From Firmicutes bacterium UBA1535 (GTDB lineage: Bacteria > Bacillota > Clostridia > Tissierellales > Sedimentibacteraceae): a stretch of 6,863 nt of DNA. The stretch spans positions 897 to 7,759 of the forward strand of contig DCPV01000134.1 in NCBI GenBank assembly GCA_002323775.1, in the 5' to 3' direction. Positions within the stretch are counted from its first letter, which is position 1. The number at the start of each line of letters is the position of its first letter. This document shows, in pieces, positions 1 through 6,000 of the stretch. A program made the translations under genes and the position numbers. Under the pieces are notes generated by a model. That model was not told the DNA's origin. It saw only the letters and a list, made by a program, of their open reading frames with translations, and did not search any database.

Positions 1-813
1 TTTAATAGATGCCTCAATTCCTGCCTTATCATTATCCAAACAGCAAACAATCTTTTCAATGTTAGGATTATCTTTTAAATATTGTTCTAACTTTAAATCA
101 CTAACACCACCAAGAGAAATTTTATTTGACTTTATATAGTCCTGTCCCCTGTTTTTTATAAGTGTTTCATGAGACATAGCATCAATTATGCTTTCATAAA
201 CATTTACAATTTTGTTGTTCTTATCATTTCTAAGCTCAAGGTTATATCGCTTATCAGATCCAGGTAGCTCTCCTTTGAACTTTTTATCTGTAGCAGTACC
301 AATTTTAAGACAATATTTAACCTCGTCATTATTGTTTTTTCCAATAAAAATACAATTATGATATTCTTTATCCTCATATAGCAGCTTATTTTTAACCATT
401 TCATCGACTATCTTACTGTCGATTCCTCTTGTTTTACATAAGTAAGCATAAATTCTTCTATAATTTTCAGCCCTCTCAGGTAGTTGTCCTAATTCTTTTG
501 TGTTTTCTTTTTCAGCTGGTTGTGGAATATATTGCTTTAGCTTCATATCTTGTGCTTTTACTCTCTCCCCAAGAAGAACCTGCATAGCTTCTTTAAAATT
601 TCTGTTTTCATATGCAACTAAAAAATCTAAAGTGCCTCCTCCTTTATTTTGTGAAAACCACTTCCATTTATTGTTACTAATGACACAGCTATCATGTTCT
701 TTAAGCCTTACCTCATGTCTGTTGTAAATTAATTGATACCCTCTACTCTCAAGGTAGCTTAACAAATCCATATTTTGAGCTTGTTCAATTTGCTCTCTCG
801 TATATAATGCCAT
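1..813 (-). CDS. DUF3991/Toprim domain protein (primase-like), C-terminus cut by window edge
   Basis: The frame is open from an ATG at 813 to the left edge (271 codons, no stop), so the C-terminal part is missing. Residues 1-82 resemble the N-terminal zinc-finger-like region of mobile-element primase-type proteins (W50, W52, F53, GGGT at 58-61, LDFL at 62-65). The cysteine ligands of a true CHC2 finger are absent; the only Cys there is C43. Residues about 113-160 fit DUF3991. A Toprim domain follows from about 200: VYES with E207, then LGGV at 234-237 and LDND with D260 and D262, the acidic residues expected to bind metal. Such proteins are common on conjugative elements and are thought to act in DNA priming or processing; the exact reaction is not established. 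The start is chosen because the frame begins MALYTREQ after a GGGGG ribosome binding site at 825-829. It lies 20 bp after the nucleotidase fusion gene, so the two are probably cotranscribed. Family assignment is fairly secure; function is inferred. Confidence 0.85.
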   Translation of the reverse strand, partial: MALYTREQIEQAQNMDLLSYLESRGYQLIYNRHEVRLKEHDSCVISNNKWKWFSQNKGGGTLDFLVAYENRNFKEAMQVLLGERVKAQDMKLKQYIPQPAEKENTKELGQLPERAENYRRIYAYLCKTRGIDSKIVDEMVKNKLLYEDKEYHNCIFIGKNNNDEVKYCLKIGTATDKKFKGELPGSDKRYNLELRNDKNNKIVNVYESIIDAMSHETLIKNRGQDYIKSNKISLGGVSDLKLEQYLKDNPNIEKIVCCLDNDKAGIEASIK

Positions 814-836
814 TAATTCATTTACCCCCTTTCTTA
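813..836 (-). promoter_or_regulatory. Ribosome binding site with a two-codon mini-ORF overlapping the Toprim start
   Basis: Reading the minus strand, AAAGGGGG (G run at 829-825) precedes two possible ATGs. The first, at 821-819, reads ATG AAT TAA and stops at once. Its TAA shares its last A with the ATG at 813 (TAATG). The G run is 11 nt from the ATG at 813, which is long, and only 3 nt from the ATG at 821. The upstream gene's stop is at 836-834. The arrangement would allow termination-reinitiation coupling, but it may simply be a loosely spaced ribosome binding site. Confidence 0.45.
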
Positions 837-1748
837 TCTATCTATATTATCTTTATTTGTCTTATCTTGACTTTCACTTTTAAAACTATTTATTGATGAT
901 TTAAAATCATGTAAGCTCTTTTTAGGTTTGTTTCTGTTCAAATATTCTTCTATCGTTCCAGATTTATCTTTAGTGATTGGGTTGATATCAACTTCAATTT
1001 CATTTATTTTAAAATCATCTTCGTTGATCAAGTTAAACATATCATCCTCTCTTATGTTTCCTTTAAACTCTATAAGCACATCCAGATCAGAATTATCATT
1101 GTTAACACCACTCCCCCTGCTACCATAGACTTTAGCTCCTAAGATTTCAACGTCATATATGTCATTTTCTTCAAGCTTATACTTAACATGATTAATTACC
1201 TCTTTTTCCACATCGGCAAATTTAATTGAATCATGTTTTATTACTTTATCATTCAAAACTATGCTTAAAATATCTTCGGCCAACTCCGATGAAGACTTAC
1301 TAAATGATAACTTTGAATCCTGCCAAGTTCCTCTTGAATCATTGATACCATTCAAGAGTTTAATTCCCTTTGCTGGCGGAGACCATAATGTTAAGTTATG
1401 TGTATAATCATCTAATAAAAAGTCATTATTTCTTATACCATCAGGGATAAAATCTTTTTTATTAGCTCCACATGGTGGAAATATTCTATGGTTTTTATTT
1501 ATTTCAGGCAAATATTTATCCAGCCACTCATTTTTTTCTTTCAAAGCAAAATTGCTGTCTGACAAAACAGCACTAAGAATAAAAACTTCAACTTCATCTT
1601 TTTTGATAATATCCTTAACAGCTTCAACAACATTTACCTGAGGCTCTAAATCTAAGAAATAGTTTTTTTCATATAAAGTCTCTAAAGTATCTACTGGTCT
1701 AAATACAGCCAGCGTTCCATCCATATCTACGAATACTCTTTTTTTCAT
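834..1748 (-). CDS. Fusion of HAD-type 5'-nucleotidase (NT5C-like) and MNT-like nucleotidyltransferase
   Basis: A 304-residue two-domain protein. Residues 1-165 are a HAD phosphatase of the 5'(3')-deoxyribonucleotidase type: motif I VDMDGTL (nucleophile D8, D10), motif II ILSA (S59), a motif III lysine at K97/K98, and motif IV LLDDY (D113, D114). All catalytic positions are present, and a GTW motif follows at 140-142. Residues about 175-275 are a polymerase-beta-fold nucleotidyltransferase: GSRGSG at 209-214, SDLD (D221, D223) and the third acid in EVDINP (D254), also apparently intact. The tail (275-304) is charged and low in complexity. The first domain would remove phosphate from a nucleotide; the second would move a nucleotidyl group to an unknown acceptor. 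Similar stand-alone domains occur in mobile-element polyvalent proteins. The ATG at 1748 has AAAGGA 9 nt upstream. The gene follows a terminator and repeat site B, and the Toprim gene is 20 bp downstream. Domain calls are firm; substrate and role are unknown. Confidence 0.88.
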   Translation of the reverse strand: MKKRVFVDMDGTLAVFRPVDTLETLYEKNYFLDLEPQVNVVEAVKDIIKKDEVEVFILSAVLSDSNFALKEKNEWLDKYLPEINKNHRIFPPCGANKKDFIPDGIRNNDFLLDDYTHNLTLWSPPAKGIKLLNGINDSRGTWQDSKLSFSKSSSELAEDILSIVLNDKVIKHDSIKFADVEKEVINHVKYKLEENDIYDVEILGAKVYGSRGSGVNNDNSDLDVLIEFKGNIREDDMFNLINEDDFKINEIEVDINPITKDKSGTIEEYLNRNKPKKSLHDFKSSINSFKSESQDKTNKDNIDR

Positions 1749-1762
1749 ATTTTTTATCCTTT

Positions 1763-1791
1763 CTACCTCTGTTCCAATGGAACAGAAGTTT
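1763..1791. repeat. Palindromic repeat, site B, upstream of the nucleotidase fusion gene
   Basis: The core is CTGTTCCA-A-TGGAACAG, extended to 12-nt arms (1765-1776 and 1778-1789) with one mismatch. It matches site A at about 23 of 29 positions in either orientation, so its direction cannot be fixed. It ends just before the AAAGGA ribosome binding site of the gene starting at 1748, so a bound protein or an RNA hairpin here could affect expression. No U run follows on the minus strand, so it is not a terminator. Confidence 0.8.
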
Positions 1792-1794
1792 TAT

Positions 1795-1837
1795 TTTTTT
1801 GCATAAAAAAAGCAACAGTATTTAAACTGTTACTTTT
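1795..1837 (-). terminator. Rho-independent terminator after the fic gene
   Basis: On the minus strand, arms 1837-1826 (AAAAGTAACAGT) and 1819-1808 (ACTGTTGCTTTT) form a 12-bp stem with one G-U pair and a 6-nt loop. A T run continues from the 3' arm. It lies about 35 bp after the fic stop codon and should separate the Fic/antitoxin unit from the nucleotidase fusion gene. An A run on the other flank means it could also work in the plus direction. Confidence 0.75.
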
Positions 1838-1846
1838 AATTGTTTT

Positions 1847-1875
1847 TAACTTCTGTTCCTGTATAACAAAAGTTA
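1847..1875. repeat. Palindromic repeat, site C, overlapping the fic stop codon
   Basis: Reads TAACTTCTGTTCC-TGTAT-AACAAAAGTTA on the plus strand. Both arms (13 and 11 nt) are identical to those of site A with the same 5-nt spacing, while only one of the five central bases agrees. Because the centre differs, the inner GTTCC/GGAAC symmetry seen in A and B is lost; 11-nt arms around a 7-nt centre remain, with one internal mismatch. The outer TTA of the right arm (1873-1875) is the fic stop codon on the minus strand. Confidence 0.8.
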
Positions 1876-2622
1876 TCTTTCTTTATTTGTATTAATAATT
1901 TTATATTTTTTAGAAATTGAATCTGTTTTGTTATCGGCTATGTTTTTTTTTACATCTTGCATAGTCTTTTTTTCTTGATCTTTCTGCTCATATGATTCAA
2001 AAGAATCTTTAATAATCCTGTCTAAGTAAGTAAAATTTCTATTTATTCCTATTTCTTTATCCTCAAATGATGCAGCTACAAGAGCCTTTCTTAAGTAGTC
2101 ACTATTATTTGTTAGAATTTCGTATTTCAAAGGAATATTAAGATTTTTTGCTGCTTTTATAAAGAAAAATATAGTTGTTCTTGTATTCCCCTCTCTGAAA
2201 GCATGAGCTTTCCAAACATTTGATAATAAATATGTAAATTTTGATACTTTATCATCTATGTTTAATTTATGCCATTGAATTTTATTCAACTCCTGCAAAC
2301 TTTCTTTTATTTCCTTTTCCACATTATTAACAGATGAATATTTAAAATCAATACCATTTAATACTATTTCTGATTTTTCTATATCTATCGTCCTTTGTTC
2401 TCCAGCCCATCCGTAAACATCTTGAAAAATATATTTGTGGAATAATTTCAAATGCTCATAGTCAAAATTACCCTTGATTAATTTATTATCTTCATCAAGG
2501 ATAATTTCATTCATTCTAACAGTCGTATATTCTTTTTCTATCTGCATTAGTGTTTCATTATCTTTAACATTAAACTTATTTTTTAATACATATGTATTAT
2601 CATATAAATAAGGATCAATCAT
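1873..2622 (-). CDS. Fic-domain toxin (probable AMP/NMP transferase)
   Basis: A 249-residue Fic protein. The core motif is HAFREGNTR at 140-148, matching HxFx(D/E)GNxR: H140 is the catalytic base, E144 the metal-binding acid, and G145-N146 and R148 the phosphate-binding residues. The YGWAGEQRTIDIEK segment (70-83) and the following flap region are typical of the family. Fic enzymes transfer AMP or another nucleotide moiety to a hydroxyl of a target protein; the target here is unknown. Departures from the classical HPFxDGNGRxxR are A141 for Pro, T147 for Gly and I151 where the second Arg would stand. GNTRTT variants are familiar among Fic proteins of conjugative elements, so inactivity should not be assumed. 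Residues about 210-249 are a lysine-rich tail beyond the Fic fold. The start ATG has AGAGG 6 nt upstream and lies 17 bp after the antitoxin gene. No inhibitory helix is seen at either end, which fits a class I Fic controlled by a separate antitoxin. Confidence 0.92.
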   Translation of the reverse strand: MIDPYLYDNTYVLKNKFNVKDNETLMQIEKEYTTVRMNEIILDEDNKLIKGNFDYEHLKLFHKYIFQDVYGWAGEQRTIDIEKSEIVLNGIDFKYSSVNNVEKEIKESLQELNKIQWHKLNIDDKVSKFTYLLSNVWKAHAFREGNTRTTIFFFIKAAKNLNIPLKYEILTNNSDYLRKALVAASFEDKEIGINRNFTYLDRIIKDSFESYEQKDQEKKTMQDVKKNIADNKTDSISKKYKIINTNKER

Positions 2623-2639
2623 GCTACACCTCTACAGGT

Positions 2640-2813
2640 TTATATTTGGGGTTTATATTTTTCATCAAGCCTTCTTATAATGTCCCCTGCTGTTATTTTC
2701 CCATTTACATTATCTTCAATTAATTTTAAAAAATCCTGAGTTGGTTTATATCCATCAATTTTTTGCATATTGAGTGCCATCTGCCAGCTCTTCATTTTTT
2801 CATTTTTATCCAA
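2640..2813 (-). CDS. VbhA-like antitoxin of the Fic toxin
   Basis: A small helical protein, 57 residues from the start chosen here, immediately upstream of fic. Size, position and content fit the VbhA family, whose helix inserts next to the Fic active site and blocks productive ATP binding. The family pattern is an inhibitory helix followed by a segment ending in GxIt..di...L: here KIDGYKPTQDF, then NGKITAGDII and RRLDEKY. The inhibitory consensus (S/T)xxxE(G/N) is relaxed: the match is MQKIDG, with Asp for Glu and no Ser/Thr at the first position. Start choice: the longer frame begins at GTG 2822-2820, but that GTG is part of the GAGGTGA ribosome binding site. A TTG at 2813-2811 lies 8 nt after GAGG and is preferred; an ATG at 2795 is a third option. 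Assignment rests mainly on the Fic neighbour and the motif pattern. Confidence 0.8.
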   Translation of the reverse strand: MDKNEKMKSWQMALNMQKIDGYKPTQDFLKLIEDNVNGKITAGDIIRRLDEKYKPQI

Positions 2814-2817
2814 AATT

Positions 2818-2826
2818 GTCACCTCT
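2818..2826 (-). promoter_or_regulatory. Ribosome binding site deciding the antitoxin start
   Basis: The minus strand reads AGTGAGGTGACAATTTTGGAT. GAGG lies 8 nt before TTG at 2813, the usual distance. The in-frame GTG at 2822 overlaps the same GAGGTG, and nothing comparable lies upstream of it, so translation probably starts at TTG. Confidence 0.6.
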
Positions 2827-2842
2827 CACTTTTTATAACTTT

Positions 2843-2875
2843 GCTAACTTCTGTTCCACTGGAACAAAAGTTAGC
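2843..2875. repeat. 33-bp near-perfect palindrome, site A, in the antitoxin leader
   Basis: Two 16-nt arms (2843-2858 and 2860-2875) flank a single central base at 2859, with one mismatch. The shared core is TAACTTCTGTTCC-ACTGG-AACAAAAGTTA at 2845-2873. It lies between the promoter (-10 at 2897-2892) and the antitoxin ribosome binding site, beginning about 10 nt after the expected transcription start. That is a typical place for a repressor operator. It would also fold as a strong RNA hairpin, but no U run follows, so it is not an intrinsic terminator. Confidence 0.85.
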
Positions 2876-2890
2876 TGTTTCTATTTCTTA

Positions 2891-2926
2891 TATTATATCA
2901 TATTTTATATATAATATCTACAAAAA
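2891..2926 (-). promoter_or_regulatory. Probable sigma-A promoter with extended -10 for the antitoxin-fic unit
   Basis: The minus strand carries TGATATAAT, a complete extended -10 (TATAAT at 2897-2892). A weak -35 candidate TAGATA lies 17 bp upstream; TTGTAG lies 20 bp upstream, which is too far to be ideal. Transcription would start near 2885, just before site A. The surrounding DNA is nearly all A and T, so chance -10 matches are likely, but this one has the TGn extension and suits the gene position. Confidence 0.6.
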
Positions 2927-2952
2927 TCTATTGTTTCATCTATTAAATCCAT
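2905..2952 (-). CDS. Possible 15-codon peptide or gene remnant upstream of the antitoxin
   Basis: AAAAAAGGAG is followed directly by ATG and 14 further codons (MDLIDETIDFCRYYI) to a TAA. The ribosome-binding-site-like sequence is excellent, but the ATG touches it, which is too close for efficient initiation, and no in-frame start lies at the usual distance. The frame runs into the promoter of the antitoxin unit. It may be the 5' stub of a gene that once followed the helicase gene and was cut by arrival of the Fic module, or it may be chance. Unrecognised. Confidence 0.2.
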   Translation of the reverse strand: MDLIDETIDFCRYYI

Positions 2953-3003
2953 CTCCTTTTTTATTTGAAATTTTAATGTTTTCAACTATATTTTATTGAA
3001 AAA

Positions 3004-6000
3004 TCATTTAATGTATTCATTGTTTTCTTTTATAGATTCTTCACTATCATTCCTTTCATTTCTATAATTTTCAATATTTTTCAATACGTCTTTTAAAGAT
3101 TTCCTTTCATTATTGCTTGTCTCCTTTAATTCATCGTCAATGTCATTATCTATATCTTCCTCAACTACATCATTTTTACCTCCTATATCTAACAATTCGT
3201 TTAGCTCAAATTGTCTCTTCAATTTATCAGCCAGCAACTTTTCATGTTCAAAAGGCTTTAAAAATTCTGACCTTGATTCTTCTAAGTTTCTTTGATATTC
3301 TTCAATTTTGTTTTTTAAGTTAGCAATAGTATTTTCCATACCTTTTAGTGAATTTTCTAGCCTTAAAATATTACCATGAGAGCTATCTCCTATGTCTATA
3401 CTATACTTTTCAACACCCTTTAAAATTAATTTGTCACTTTCATGATACTGTTTCTTTAGATATACCTCAAAACCATATAAATTAACTTCTAATTTTTTTT
3501 CTTCGTGTGAAATTTCACTATCTATAATAGCTTTTAATATCGTTCCAGCGTCTTCTCTACTATCATAAATTTTACCCCTAATACTTATCTCAAATTTATT
3601 TTCGTTATAATTTGAATTTCTAGTCTTAATATCCTTTTCAATATTATTAACTCTATCCTCTGCATTTTCAATAAGTCTAGGATACTGTATCTTATAGTTA
3701 TCCTCCATTTTATATTTATTGTTATCATATGTTGTTTTTAGCAATGTTAATCTTGCTACTTCATTATCTACATCTATTTTTTCTTTTATATGAGGGTTTC
3801 CAGTTGCTAGAGCTTTTACTTCTGCATAGCTCAATACTGTCTCATCAATATCCTCACAACTTCTTGAAACTGACTTTGAAGTCATTATTTGAGATATGAA
3901 TTTTTGCTTATTTTCTACTGTTGCCCACATATATGCGTCAAATGTATCCTTAGTTACATATCTATAAATATTAACTTCATCATTCGTGTTGCCTTGCCTT
4001 AATATTCTTCCCTCTCTTTGCTCTATGTCAGAAGGTCTCCACGGAACATCTAAATGGTGTAATGCAACAAGCTTATTTTGTATATTTGTTCCCGTTCCCA
4101 TCTTAGGGGTGCTTCCTATAATGACTCTTTTACTCCCTTTTCTAAGTTCAGAAAACATGGTTTCTCTTTGAACCTCATTTTTTGCGTCATGTATGAAACA
4201 TATTTCCTTTTCTGGAATTCCAATTTTAATAAGCTCTTCTTTTATATATGTATAAGGCGAAAATGTGCTTTTATCATTAGGTGTTCCTATATCACAGAAT
4301 ACAATCTGTGTACCTTTTATATCATTCGATTTTATATATTCATCATAAATATTTTCTACACACTGATTCACCTTAGAATGAGGATCATTTTCAGCTAAAG
4401 GATTTAACATTCTAGGATCAAGTCCTAGTTTTCTAGCTTCATTTGTTAACTTCAGCATGTTGTCCTCATGGGGTTTGACATCACCATTTCTTATTGCGTC
4501 TGCTCTTTTTGCAAAGCTCCTCATTATTTCTTTAGTTGTTGCAGTAGGCTCAGATGTTACAATTTTATACTTTCCATCTTTTAATTTAGGAACTGGCAAG
4601 TTTAGCATATCCGGAGTTTGAATATCTGCAATATTTTTAAATAATGTCATTAATTCAGGAATATTTACAAATTTAGCAAATCTATTTACAAATCTATATC
4701 CATTACCCTCTGGAGCGAGCTCTAGCGATGAAACTATTTCTCCAAAATTTGATGCCCAACTGTCAAAGTGGTATATTCCCATTTTATGAAGTTCATTTTC
4801 TTCAAGATATCTCATCATTACATACATTTCTGTCATAGAGTTACTTATTGGTGTTCCTGTTGCGAAAATTACATTCTTACCATCATTTATTTCTTGGATA
4901 TATTGACATTTCATCAACATATCTGTGGATTTTTTCGCCATAGAATTTGATATTCCTGATATATTTCTCATTTTAGAGAATACTGCACAATTCTTATAGT
5001 TATGAGCTTCATCAACAAACAGACAATCTACTCCTAGTTCCTCAAAATTAATTAGATCGTCTTTTTCTGTGTCAGTAAGCTTTTTAAGACTTGTTTCCAA
5101 CCCTAGCTTTGTCTTTTCCATTTGCTTAACTGCCCAGCGTTCTCCATTTTCACTTTTTACATCTTCTATTGCTGCTACAATCTGGTCTATTTGTTCTCTT
5201 AACATTCTTTCTTGTCGTTCTGCTGATATAGGAACTTTTTCAAATTGTGTATGACCGATTATTATAGCGTCATAATTTCCTGTAGCTATTTTACCTATAA
5301 ACTTTTTCCTATTATCTTTTTCAAAATCTTCTTTTGTTGTAACAAGAACATTTGCTGAAGGGTACAGTCTTAAAAATTCGGAAGCCATTTGATCAGTTAA
5401 ATGATTCGGAACAGTAAATATGCTTTTATTAGCTATACCTAATCTTTTTAACTCCATGCACGCAGCAGCCATTTCATATGATTTTCCTGCACCTACGCAA
5501 TGTGCAAGTAGTGTGCTTCGACCTGATGTTATTACTCTTGCTATGGCGTTTTTCTGATGATTTCTTAATTTTATATCAGGATTCATGCTTGGAAATGTTA
5601 AATAGCTTCCGTCAAATTCTCTTAGCTTCATATTGTTAAATTTTTCGTTGTAAAGTTTTACATATTTGTTTCTTCTATCTATATCCTTGAATATCCAACT
5701 CTTAAATTCTTCTTTAATGAGTCTCTGTTTTTCTCTAGCAAGCATTGTTTCTTTTTTATTAACAACATACCTTGCCTTGCCTTCTTCCTCTATTTTATCT
5801 TTAACAAAAACAGACTTTAAATTTAAGGTATCCTCTATTATATAGTAAGCATTTTTTCTGCTAGTTCCATATGTCTCTTTCGCTGAAACTGAATGTCCAT
5901 CTACTCCTTTATTAGTAATTGACCATGTTGCATTAAAATCTCTATAGTTGACTTTAATACAGCTATTATCCCATATGTTCCCATTATTTCTAAAAAATCT

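Larger units (their letters stand above)
2876..3003. other. AT-rich gap between helicase gene and Fic module
   Basis: Apart from the promoter and the possible short peptide, this gap holds no recognisable gene or strong structure. No intrinsic terminator follows the helicase stop codon at 3006-3004: the only hairpins are short A/T stems such as TTGAAA/TTTCAA without a U run. Readthrough from the helicase gene into the antitoxin unit is therefore likely, in addition to the local promoter. Confidence 0.5.

Noticed and set aside
204..404. Minus-strand frame of 66 codons
   Set aside because: It overlaps the DUF3991/Toprim coding region in another frame, and the Toprim frame carries the conserved motifs.
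1771..1783. LexA/DinR-type SOS box
   Set aside because: The half-sites are in the order GTTCC...GGAAC; the Bacillota SOS box needs GAAC-N4-GTTC, which is absent.
2843..2875. Site A as a rho-independent terminator
   Set aside because: The hairpin is strong, but neither strand has a T run directly after it, and it lies just after a promoter and before a ribosome binding site.
2960..3003. Terminator after the helicase gene
   Set aside because: Only short A/T stems such as TTGAAA/TTTCAA are present, without a T run on the minus strand.
4078..4398. Plus-strand open frame of 106 codons
   Set aside because: It lies antisense inside the helicase ATPase region, its product has no recognisable pattern, and it has no ribosome binding site. 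The other plus-strand frames of 60-80 codons are rejected for the same reason.
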